This document shows positions 1 through 4,812 of a stretch of 7,430 bases of DNA, piece after piece. The notes beneath the pieces were generated by a model. That model searched no databases. It worked only from the letters and a program-made list of their open reading frames with translations, and was not told where the DNA came from. The position numbers and the translations under genes were made by a program. Source of the DNA: Amphritea sp. (GTDB lineage: Bacteria; Pseudomonadota; Gammaproteobacteria; Pseudomonadales; Balneatricaceae); contig JAGPUU010000361.1 of the NCBI GenBank assembly GCA_018067325.1, forward strand, positions 1 through 7,430, given 5' to 3'. Numbering within the stretch: the first letter of the stretch is position 1; the number at the start of each line of letters is the position of its first letter.

Positions 1-2
1 AT

Positions 3-383
3 CGCCTGGAAGATTGGGGCCGTCGTCATCTGGCTTACCCAATTAACAAGATCCATAAAGCTCACTACGTTCTGATGAACGTTGAATGTGCTCAGGAAAC
101 TCTTGACGAGCTAACTAACATCTTCCGTTACAACGATGCGGTTATCCGTAACATGGTTGTACGTCGCAAAGATGCAGTTACAGATGTATCTCCTATTAAA
201 GCTGCCGAAGGCCGTGAAGAGCGTCGTCCACGTCGCGATGATCGTTCTGAAAAGCCAGCTGCGCCAGTTGCTGAAACTCCAGCTGCAGAAGCACCAGTTG
301 CTGAAGCACCAGCTGTAGAAACTCCAGCTGTGGAAGCACCAGTTGCTGAAGCGCCTGCTGCTAAAGAAGCTGCTGCCGAGTAA
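3..383 (+). CDS. rpsF: 30S ribosomal protein S6, 3' part (5' end outside window)
   Basis: S6 is a small-subunit ribosomal protein that binds 16S rRNA as a heterodimer with S18. The reading frame is open from base 3 and gives 126 visible residues. The opening [20 protein letters not shown] matches the middle of S6, so by comparison with E. coli S6 about 37 N-terminal residues are missing. The segment [20 protein letters not shown] closes the conserved fold. After it comes a basic patch ([11 protein letters not shown]) and then about 40 residues made of [10 protein letters not shown]-like repeats ending in AAAE. E. coli S6 has a shorter acidic tail that RimK extends with glutamates; the tail here is longer and alanine/proline rich. 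The rpsR start codon follows 33 bases after the stop codon, leaving no room for priB. Identity is secure; the role of the tail is unknown. Confidence 0.97.
   Translation, partial: RLEDWGRRHLAYPINKIHKAHYVLMNVECAQETLDELTNIFRYNDAVIRNMVVRRKDAVTDVSPIKAAEGREERRPRRDDRSEKPAAPVAETPAAEAPVAEAPAVETPAVEAPVAEAPAAKEAAAE
258..370 (+). repeat. Imperfect tandem repeat encoding the Ala/Pro/Glu tail of S6
   Basis: The 3' end of rpsF is built from imperfect 15-nt units that encode five-residue blocks of the form A/T-P-V/A-x-E. A 20-nt stretch beginning GAAGCACCAGTTGC occurs identically at 288-307 and 333-352, a 45-nt offset, which indicates duplication at the DNA level and not only a biased amino-acid composition. 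Such arrays can change length by slippage or recombination. Confidence 0.85.
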
Positions 384-401
384 TCGGTCTAACATTTATT
401 T

Positions 402-408
402 AGAGGAG
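402..408 (+). promoter_or_regulatory. Strong Shine-Dalgarno for rpsR
   Basis: AGAGGAG lies seven bases before the rpsR ATG at 416, which is near-ideal spacing. It suits a highly translated ribosomal protein gene and fixes the start codon. Confidence 0.85.
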
Positions 409-415
409 ATATACC

Positions 416-643
416 ATGGCTCGTTTTTTCCGTCGTAGAAAATTCTGCCGTTTTACCGCTGAAGGTGTTACTGAGATCGATTACAAAGATCTGGATACCC
501 TGAAAGGTTACGTTAGTGAAACTGGTAAAATCGTTCCTAGCCGTATCACTGGTACTAAAGCTCGTTACCAGCGTCAGCTGGCAACTGCTATCAAGCGTGC
601 ACGTTATGTCGCGCTGCTGCCATACACTGACAGCCACCAGTAA
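416..643 (+). CDS. rpsR: 30S ribosomal protein S18
   Basis: S18 binds the 30S platform together with S6. The 75-residue product has exactly the length of E. coli S18 and is nearly identical to it in the core: [18 protein letters not shown] at the N terminus, then [24 protein letters not shown] and a basic C-terminal half ([19 protein letters not shown]) ending LLPYTDSHQ. The ATG at 416 follows an excellent Shine-Dalgarno. The gene lies 32 bp after rpsF and is almost certainly co-transcribed with it. Codon choice is strongly biased to CGT, GGT, ACT and AAA, as expected for high expression. Nothing is broken or missing. Confidence 0.98.
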   Translation: MARFFRRRKFCRFTAEGVTEIDYKDLDTLKGYVSETGKIVPSRITGTKARYQRQLATAIKRARYVALLPYTDSHQ

Positions 644-697
644 TTACGGTTAACCTGTTACGCTTTTTTGAGTGTGCAGGTGATTAAACAAGTTTCA

Positions 698-724
698 GCC
701 CATGGGTGTCAGACATCAGTGGGC
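698..724 (+). promoter_or_regulatory. Hairpin in the rplI leader
   Basis: An imperfect stem-loop lies between rpsR and the rplI ribosome-binding site. GCCCAT (698-703) pairs with GTGGGC (719-724), ending in a T-G wobble. After a 1x1 G/A mismatch, GGTGT (705-709) pairs with ACATC (713-717), with one G-T wobble, closed by a CAG loop. That is eleven base pairs ending 12 bases before the Shine-Dalgarno. There is no T-run after it, so it is not a terminator. It could be an RNA-processing or translational control element, but function is inferred only from position and pairing. Confidence 0.5.
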
Positions 725-736
725 AAGAGTAAATAT

Positions 737-741
737 AGAGG
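737..741 (+). promoter_or_regulatory. Shine-Dalgarno that sets the rplI start
   Basis: AGAGG lies eight bases before the ATG at 750. It decides for that codon over the in-frame ATG at 702, which has no such site and falls inside the leader hairpin. Confidence 0.8.
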
Positions 742-749
742 TTTGCGAG

Positions 750-1196
750 ATGGAAGTTATTCTGCTCGAGAAAATTGGCAAACTGGGTAGCCTGGGTGAC
801 AAGGTTTCCGTTAAGCGTGGTTATGGTCGTAATTACCTGATCCCTTTCGGTAAAGCTGTTCCTGCTAACGCTGGTAACCTGGAAACGTTTGAAGCTCGTC
901 GTACTGAGTTGGAAGCTGCTGCTTCTGAAAAACTGGGCATTGCTCAGGCTCGTGCTGACCAGCTGAATGAAATCGAACTGTCTATCGTTGCTAAAGCTGG
1001 TGACGAAGGTAAGTTGTTCGGTTCTATCGGTACTGTTGATATCGCTGATGCGATTACTGCTGCAGGCATCGAAGTGACTAAGAGTGAAATTCGTCTTCCA
1101 GAAGGCGCTTTGCGTCACACTGGTGAGTTCGAAGTTGCTATCCAGCTACACCCTGAAGTAACTGCTCACGTCGGCATCATTGTTGTTGGCGACTAA
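750..1196 (+). CDS. rplI: 50S ribosomal protein L9
   Basis: L9 is a two-domain large-subunit protein near the L1 stalk that helps maintain reading frame. The product is 148 residues, against 149 in E. coli. The N-terminal globular RNA-binding domain starts [19 protein letters not shown] and carries the signature [16 protein letters not shown] at 24-39. A long connecting helix (about 41-74) is rich in Glu, Ala and Arg. The C-terminal domain begins around residue 80 and contains [20 protein letters not shown] and [19 protein letters not shown]. The frame is open 16 codons further upstream (ATG at 702), but the ribosome-binding site and homology select 750. It is the last ribosomal gene before a strong terminator. 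Confidence 0.97.
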   Translation: MEVILLEKIGKLGSLGDKVSVKRGYGRNYLIPFGKAVPANAGNLETFEARRTELEAAASEKLGIAQARADQLNEIELSIVAKAGDEGKLFGSIGTVDIADAITAAGIEVTKSEIRLPEGALRHTGEFEVAIQLHPEVTAHVGIIVVGD

Positions 1197-1207
1197 GCAT
1201 TACTTTT

Positions 1208-1226
1208 GATCTGATTTAATCAGATC
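1208..1226 (+). other. First of two tandem hairpins after rplI
   Basis: GATCTGAT (1208-1215) and ATCAGATC (1219-1226) form a perfect 8-bp stem with a TTA loop, extendable by the T1207-A1227 pair. It is followed by AGGTGAG and not a T-run, so it is unlikely to terminate alone. It lies 11 bases after the rplI stop and could shield the 3' end of the mRNA. Confidence 0.6.
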
Positions 1227-1238
1227 AGGTGAGTTAAG

Positions 1239-1275
1239 AAGCACTGCGTAGTATTATACTGCGCAGTGCTTTTTT
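1239..1275 (+). terminator. Rho-independent terminator of the rpsF-rpsR-rplI operon
   Basis: AAGCACTGCGTAGTA (1239-1253) pairs with TACTGCGCAGTGCTT (1257-1271): a 15-bp stem with a single T-G wobble and a TTA loop. It is followed directly by further Ts, so six consecutive Ts span 1270-1275. This is a textbook intrinsic terminator separating the ribosomal operon from dnaB. Confidence 0.93.
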
Positions 1276-1300
1276 CGTTTTTAGGCCTGTTGGATTTTTC

Positions 1301-1318
1301 AACGGCGACCCGTTTTTT
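1301..1318 (+). promoter_or_regulatory. Small hairpin plus T-run before dnaB (possible weak attenuator)
   Basis: AACGG (1301-1305) pairs with CCGTT (1310-1314) around a CGAC loop, and Ts continue to 1318. The dnaB Shine-Dalgarno starts at 1322. An alternative pairing of GTTG (1289-1292) with CAAC (1300-1303) would compete with it. A 5-bp stem is short for a terminator, so this may be coincidence. Confidence 0.25.
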
Positions 1319-1335
1319 ATCGAGGTAAAGGTTTT

Positions 1336-2718
1336 ATGGATTATCTGGATCCCGGTTCAGCAGATATGGAGGGTGTAAAAGTCCCGCCCCATTCACAAGA
1401 AGCTGAGCAGTCAGTACTCGGTGGATTGATGCTGGATAATAATGCCTGGGATACTGTTTCAGAGATCGTGTTGGAGGATCAGTTCTACCGCCATGATCAC
1501 AGACTGATCTATAGAACTATCGAGAAGCTGGTTGCCAATATGCAGCCGGTCGATGTGGTCACTATTTCGGAAGAGCTGGACCGTACGGGTAACCTTGATG
1601 CAGCTGGTGGGTTGGATTATCTGGTCGAGTTGGCCCGTAACACGCCAAGTGCATCGAATATTCGAGCTTATTCAGAGATCGTACGGGATCGTGCGATGCT
1701 GCGGCGGATGATTCAGGTCGCCAATGAGATCGCTGATAGTGCCTTTATGCCTGAAGGACGTCCCAGCGAGGATATTCTCAGTGAAGCCGAACAGAAAATC
1801 TTCCAGATTGCTGAGGATCGTCCCAATGAGGGGGGACCAATCGGCGTTAATCCACTGCTTAAAATGGCGGTGGATAAGATCGATGAGCTGTTTAACTCTG
1901 AAGGCGCGCTGACCGGGGTCACCACCGGCTTTGATGAACTGGATAAGGCTACCGGAGGGATGCAGCCTTCCGACCTGATAATCGTTGCGGCGCGTCCATC
2001 GATGGGTAAAACCACCTTCGCGATGAACCTGGTTGAGAATGCCTTGATGGCACAGGATAAGCCGGTATTAGTGTTTAGTCTTGAGATGCCTGCCGATCAG
2101 TTGGTAACGCGTATGCTCTCCTCTCTGGGGCGGATAAACCAGACAAAAGTTCGTTCGGGAAAGCTGGAAGAAGATGATTGGCCACGTCTGACGACTGCCG
2201 TGAATATGCTCCGGGATAAGCCGCTGTTTATTGATGATACGGCGGGCATAAGCCCGACAGAGATGCGTAACCGGGCCCGTCGAATAGTGCGCGAACATGG
2301 TGATATTGCCATGATCATGGTCGACTACCTTCAGTTGATGCAGGTTAAAGGAGGCAATAGTGAAGGCCGTACCGCCGAGATCTCTGAGATCTCACGCTCC
2401 CTGAAAGCCCTGGCAAAGGAATTGAAGTGTCCGATAGTCGCACTGTCGCAGCTTAACCGAGCCCTTGAGCAGCGGCCAAATAAGCGCCCGGTTAACTCGG
2501 ACTTGCGAGAATCAGGTGCGATCGAGCAGGACGCCGACGTGATTATGTTCATCTATCGGGATGAGGTATATAACGAAGACTCTCCGGATAAAGGTATTGC
2601 CGAGATTATTATTGGTAAGCAGCGTAACGGCCCAATCGGTAGTAACCGTCTGGCATTTATTGGCCAATTTACCAAGTTTGAAAATCTGGCGCCTATGGCG
2701 TATCAGGAGTATGAATAA
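1336..2718 (+). CDS. dnaB: Replicative DNA helicase DnaB
   Basis: DnaB is the hexameric 5'-to-3' helicase that unwinds DNA at the replication fork and contacts primase. The product is 460 residues (E. coli 471) and appears complete. The N-terminal domain (about 18-125) starts VPPHSQEAEQSVLGGLMLDN; a linker follows to about 190. The RecA-like ATPase domain then has Walker A ARPSMGKTT (219-227), the catalytic-Glu motif SLEMP (E250), Walker B IMVDYLQLM (327-335), SQLNRALEQRP (371-381), the segment DLRESGAIEQDADVI (389-403), and KQRNGP with the likely arginine finger R430. There is no intein. GAGGT at 1322-1326 provides the ribosome-binding site nine bases before the ATG. Transcription is probably from its own promoter or by read-through past the rplI terminator; no good -35/-10 pair is visible. 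Confidence 0.98.
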   Translation: MDYLDPGSADMEGVKVPPHSQEAEQSVLGGLMLDNNAWDTVSEIVLEDQFYRHDHRLIYRTIEKLVANMQPVDVVTISEELDRTGNLDAAGGLDYLVELARNTPSASNIRAYSEIVRDRAMLRRMIQVANEIADSAFMPEGRPSEDILSEAEQKIFQIAEDRPNEGGPIGVNPLLKMAVDKIDELFNSEGALTGVTTGFDELDKATGGMQPSDLIIVAARPSMGKTTFAMNLVENALMAQDKPVLVFSLEMPADQLVTRMLSSLGRINQTKVRSGKLEEDDWPRLTTAVNMLRDKPLFIDDTAGISPTEMRNRARRIVREHGDIAMIMVDYLQLMQVKGGNSEGRTAEISEISRSLKALAKELKCPIVALSQLNRALEQRPNKRPVNSDLRESGAIEQDADVIMFIYRDEVYNEDSPDKGIAEIIIGKQRNGPIGSNRLAFIGQFTKFENLAPMAYQEYE

Positions 2719-2749
2719 GCAGGGATATACCTGAGCTGAGGTTCCCTGC
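2719..2749. other. Inverted repeat just after the dnaB stop codon
   Basis: GCAGGGA (2719-2725) pairs with TCCCTGC (2743-2749), and inside it ACCT (2729-2732) pairs with AGGT (2739-2742). It is followed by an A-run, so it is not a + strand terminator by itself. It stacks directly against the next hairpin and may protect the mRNA 3' end. Confidence 0.5.
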
Positions 2750-2750
2750 A

Positions 2751-2779
2751 AAAAAAAACCGCCATTTTGGCGGTTTTTT
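2751..2779. terminator. Bidirectional rho-independent terminator after dnaB
   Basis: AAAAAACCGCC (2753-2763) pairs with GGCGGTTTTTT (2769-2779) around an ATTTT loop. On the + strand the GC stem is followed by six Ts and ends dnaB transcripts. On the minus strand the eight As at 2751-2758 become a U-run, so it can also stop transcripts coming leftwards from the thioesterase gene. Confidence 0.92.
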
Positions 2780-2999
2780 GCATTTAAGTAGGGTTAAGAG
2801 ACCGGTGCTTTATACACATTAATTTTGACCCTTACTTATAAACAGAAACAGTGCTACAAAGCTGTGCGTAACTCTGGGATAACCGCTATTAAAGCCCATG
2901 GTGCGGGGCTTTAAGCTAATGGGTTAAAAACCATTCAGTGCTTTTCTTCTGACTGTATTTCAATCAGCTGAGGACGTGAATTGTATGTTTAATGTGCAG
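2780..2999. other. Non-coding spacer with several imperfect hairpins
   Basis: No credible gene is visible between the dnaB terminator and the thioesterase stop. There is a 13-bp stem with one bulge and one wobble (2785-2797 with 2825-2838, 27-nt loop). There is also a perfect 9-bp stem TTAAAGCCC / GGGCTTTAA (2889-2897 with 2906-2914) and a 5-bp AATGG / CCATT stem (2918-2922 with 2931-2935). The 9-bp stem could be a weak extra terminator for the minus-strand gene. No promoter good enough to call a small RNA was found. Confidence 0.4.
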
Positions 3000-3434
3000 T
3001 TATTCAGCAATTTTTACAATTCGGTTCCGAAACTCTTCAGGTACTGGAATGACTTTACGTTCGTTGTAGTCGAAGAATATGATGCCGGTTTTGGCATGGG
3101 CGATCTCGACCGCAGTCTTTTTGTTGCTTAACAGGTAGTAGATGTCGCAACCGTATTTATTAAAATCACCAACAGCAATATCGATCTGTACCATGTCGGC
3201 ATGGAAACCTTCTGCTTTATAGACGATCGCTGAATCGGTCATAATAATGCCGGCACCTTCTATATCCAGCTCACCATAATTGTATGAATTAAGAAAACGT
3301 ACTCTGGCTTCATGTACCATGGCCAGAACGGCATCGTTACCAAGGTGTCCGCCGTAGTTAATATCGCTAATGCGCACCGGCATTTCAGTGCTGAAGCTAT
3401 AATTGTCGGGCATATCAATTTTGATACGTGCCAT
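3000..3434 (-). CDS. Hot-dog fold thioesterase (4HBT/YbgC-like acyl-CoA thioesterase family)
   Basis: The 144-residue product fits a single hot-dog domain, the usual size for small acyl-CoA thioesterases that hydrolyse CoA thioesters in the cytoplasm. The signature near the N terminus runs VRISDINYGGHLGND (20-34), followed by a helix with HEARVRFL (41-48). D24 sits where the catalytic Asp of the family is expected, and GGHLGN is the turn before the central helix. The strand region with VYKAEGFHADMVQIDI (71-86) also fits. The frame can extend to 3497, but the ATG at 3434 is preceded by AGGAG (complement of 3443-3447) eight bases away, so this start is preferred. It is divergent from the methyltransferase across 67 bp. 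The substrate cannot be read from sequence. Confidence 0.85.
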   Translation of the reverse strand: MARIKIDMPDNYSFSTEMPVRISDINYGGHLGNDAVLAMVHEARVRFLNSYNYGELDIEGAGIIMTDSAIVYKAEGFHADMVQIDIAVGDFNKYGCDIYYLLSNKKTAVEIAHAKTGIIFFDYNERKVIPVPEEFRNRIVKIAE

Positions 3435-3442
3435 AGGTAAAG

Positions 3443-3447
3443 CTCCT
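3443..3447 (-). promoter_or_regulatory. Shine-Dalgarno that sets the thioesterase start
   Basis: Read on the minus strand, AGGAG stands eight bases before the ATG at 3434. It favours this start over a longer 165-residue reading that would begin at 3497 and run far into the divergent intergenic region. Confidence 0.75.
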
Positions 3448-3501
3448 GAAAAATAAAAGAAATTTGCATTGTTGTATGACAATAATAGTGGATGCACAGA
3501 G

Positions 3502-4146
3502 ATGAGTCTACGCAGAATAAATCCGTATTATCGCTGGCTATTCCCCTGGCTCCTGGACCGGGTATCGAAGGTTGTTGCGCCGGAACGGGATCAACTACTT
3601 GCCCGTGCCCAGGGTGTGGTACTTGAAGTAGGTGCGGGCACGGGTACCAGCTTTTCCTGTTACCAGAAACAGGTGACTAAGTTATTGGCGTTAGAGCCCG
3701 ATACCGGTGTTGTAGCCAAAGCCAGGAAAGTATTAAGGGGTCTCTCAACAGAGCAGCAAGATAAAATTGAACTGCTAGTGGCTGACGCTATGGCGATCCC
3801 TCTGTCGGACAACAGCTGCGATACTGTGGTCTGCTTTCTGGTGCTTTGTTCAGTACCCGACCCCAAACAGGTATTATCTGAGATAGGGCGGGTATTAAAA
3901 CCTGGTGGTAGTCTGTTGTTTTTTGAGCATGTGTTAGCAGACAGTGAGAGAGTACAGCGTTGGCAGCACCGTCTTAACCCATACTGGCATCGTTGTGCAG
4001 GCGGCTGTCAGCTAAATCGGGAAACGGCAGAGTATATCCAACAGGCGGGATTTGAACTTCGGGAACATGAGCGCTATCAACATCGGTCTTTTCCGGTGTT
4101 GGTTCGGCAACTGGTTACGGGGGTTGCGGTTAAAAGCAGCCGCTAA
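3502..4146 (+). CDS. Class I SAM-dependent methyltransferase, METTL7/TMT1-like
   Basis: The 214-residue product carries a Rossmann-type SAM-binding domain. Motif I is VVLEVGAGTGTSF (39-51), the acidic end of strand 2 is LALEPD (62-67), and an adenine-contact region is VADAMAIPLSDNSCD (93-107). Then come the strand-4 region VVCFLVLCSVPDP (109-121) and motif RVLKPGGSLLFFEHV (130-144). The tail WQHRLNPYWHRCAGGCQLNR (154-173), continuing into RETAEYI and AGFE, resembles the C-terminal half of animal METTL7 (TMT1) thiol methyltransferases more than UbiE. The N-terminal YYRWLFPWLLDRV (9-21) is aromatic and could touch membrane. The ATG at 3502 has a weak SD-like GTGGA; a TTG at 3469 would add 11 residues but lacks support. 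The methyl acceptor is unknown. Confidence 0.85.
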   Translation: MSLRRINPYYRWLFPWLLDRVSKVVAPERDQLLARAQGVVLEVGAGTGTSFSCYQKQVTKLLALEPDTGVVAKARKVLRGLSTEQQDKIELLVADAMAIPLSDNSCDTVVCFLVLCSVPDPKQVLSEIGRVLKPGGSLLFFEHVLADSERVQRWQHRLNPYWHRCAGGCQLNRETAEYIQQAGFELREHERYQHRSFPVLVRQLVTGVAVKSSR

Positions 4147-4262
4147 AGGCGATAGCATTGCTTGTCAGTGGTTAGTCAGAGCTGATTGAGCTATGGTAAT
4201 CGAACAATTTTCGGGCGCTGTTGAGTGGCGCTTGAGAAAGAAATAAGAGTTTTGTATCTGTT

Positions 4263-4290
4263 TTGAAGTGAAAAAACGATGAGCTAGATT
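4263..4290 (+). promoter_or_regulatory. Possible sigma-70 promoter for the EthD-family gene
   Basis: TTGAAG (4263-4268) and TAGATT (4285-4290) are separated by 16 bp and match the -35 and -10 consensus at four of six positions each. The predicted start would give a leader of about 45 nt. The 197-bp gap after the methyltransferase gene suggests a separate promoter, but this match is weak. Confidence 0.22.
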
Positions 4291-4343
4291 GTTGTCAATT
4301 TCTGAATTCGTTTAGTGATTATTAGTAAGAACAAGGATAAAAG

Positions 4344-4655
4344 ATGATTAAAGTAAGTGTAATGTACCCGAATTCTTCAGATGTTAAATTCGATATTGAT
4401 TATTACTGCGATACGCATATGCCTATGGTTGCAGAGTTGTTAGGTGATGCGCTAAAAGGTAGTGCCGTAGATTATGGTATGGCCGGAGGAGCACCTGGAG
4501 AAGCGCCTGCTTTTGTTGCCATGGGGCATATGACATATGAGTCAGTTGAGGCTTTCCAGAAAGCATTTGGTCCTAACGCTAAGCAGATATTGTCAGACCT
4601 GCCTAACTTCACTGACGCTCAGCCAGTTATTCAGATTAGTGAAATAAAGCTTTAA
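4344..4655 (+). CDS. EthD family protein (small dimeric alpha/beta-barrel)
   Basis: The 103-residue product starts MIKVSVMYPNSSDVKFDIDY and has the family hallmark YYCDTHMPMV (20-29), with the conserved His at 25. A Gly/Ala-rich middle (AGGAPGEAPAFVAMGHMTYE) and a C-terminal strand follow, ending PVIQISEIKL. EthD-type proteins are about 100 residues, adopt a ferredoxin-like dimeric barrel, and were named from the ethyl tert-butyl ether degradation locus, where the biochemical role remains unclear. AAGGA (4333-4337) is six bases before the ATG. No cytochrome P450 or ferredoxin gene of the eth locus is nearby, so ether degradation should not be inferred. The upstream methyltransferase is on the same strand but 197 bp away; a terminator follows. 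Confidence 0.85.
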   Translation: MIKVSVMYPNSSDVKFDIDYYCDTHMPMVAELLGDALKGSAVDYGMAGGAPGEAPAFVAMGHMTYESVEAFQKAFGPNAKQILSDLPNFTDAQPVIQISEIKL

Positions 4656-4663
4656 AAGCCGTT

Positions 4664-4710
4664 GCTCGTAGCTCGACCGTCACAAAGAACGTGACTAGCT
4701 CGTCGCTCGA
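4664..4710. repeat. Pair of 13-nt direct repeats around a small palindrome
   Basis: GCTCGTAGCTCGA (4664-4676) and GCTCGTCGCTCGA (4698-4710) differ at one base and start 34 bp apart. Between them GTCAC (4679-4683) and GTGAC (4691-4695) form an inverted repeat with a 7-base loop. The unit lies just after the EthD-family stop and before its terminator. The function is unknown. Confidence 0.6.
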
Positions 4711-4713
4711 TAT

Positions 4714-4745
4714 AAGCCTTCTATATTAGGTATGGAAGGCTTTTT
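4714..4745 (+). terminator. Rho-independent terminator after the EthD-family gene
   Basis: AAGCCTTCTATA (4714-4725) pairs with TATGGAAGGCTT (4731-4742), a 12-bp stem with one T-G wobble and a TTAGG loop, followed by Ts to 4745. It lies between the convergent EthD-family gene and bioA. On the minus strand the T-run is short, so it would stop bioA transcripts less well. Confidence 0.88.
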
Positions 4746-4812
4746 GAGTTAAGTAGTTTGTAAGAAAGTTGTTGTGTTGGTTTTGCAGGGGCTGATAATT
4801 CTGAGCCACGAG

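Noticed and set aside
405..419. GGAGATATACCATGG at the rpsR start equals the ribosome-binding and NcoI region of common T7 expression vectors.
   Set aside because: Only these 15 bases match what I recall of the vector; the flanks are native rpsF and rpsR sequence in correct order. A good Shine-Dalgarno plus ATGGC makes chance likely, so contamination is not supported.
702..749. A 16-codon N-terminal extension of L9 from the ATG at 702.
   Set aside because: L9 homology begins exactly at the ATG at 750, which has its own AGAGG site; the extension lies inside a hairpin and has no ribosome-binding site.
1336..2718. Intein or interruption in dnaB, a common intein host.
   Set aside because: The helicase motifs are continuous and the length is normal at 460 residues.
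3453..3482. TTGTCA and TTTTAT on the minus strand, 18 bp apart, as a promoter for the thioesterase gene.
   Set aside because: The implied transcription start would fall within the AGGAG ribosome-binding site at 3443-3447, removing it from the mRNA.
3469..3501. TTG start adding 11 residues to the methyltransferase.
   Set aside because: No ribosome-binding site precedes it and the added residues do not resemble the family; the ATG at 3502 is simpler.
4193..4246. A 17-codon open frame (ATG to TAA) between the methyltransferase and EthD-family genes.
   Set aside because: It is very short, has only a weak GAG upstream, and its composition gives no sign of selection as a protein.
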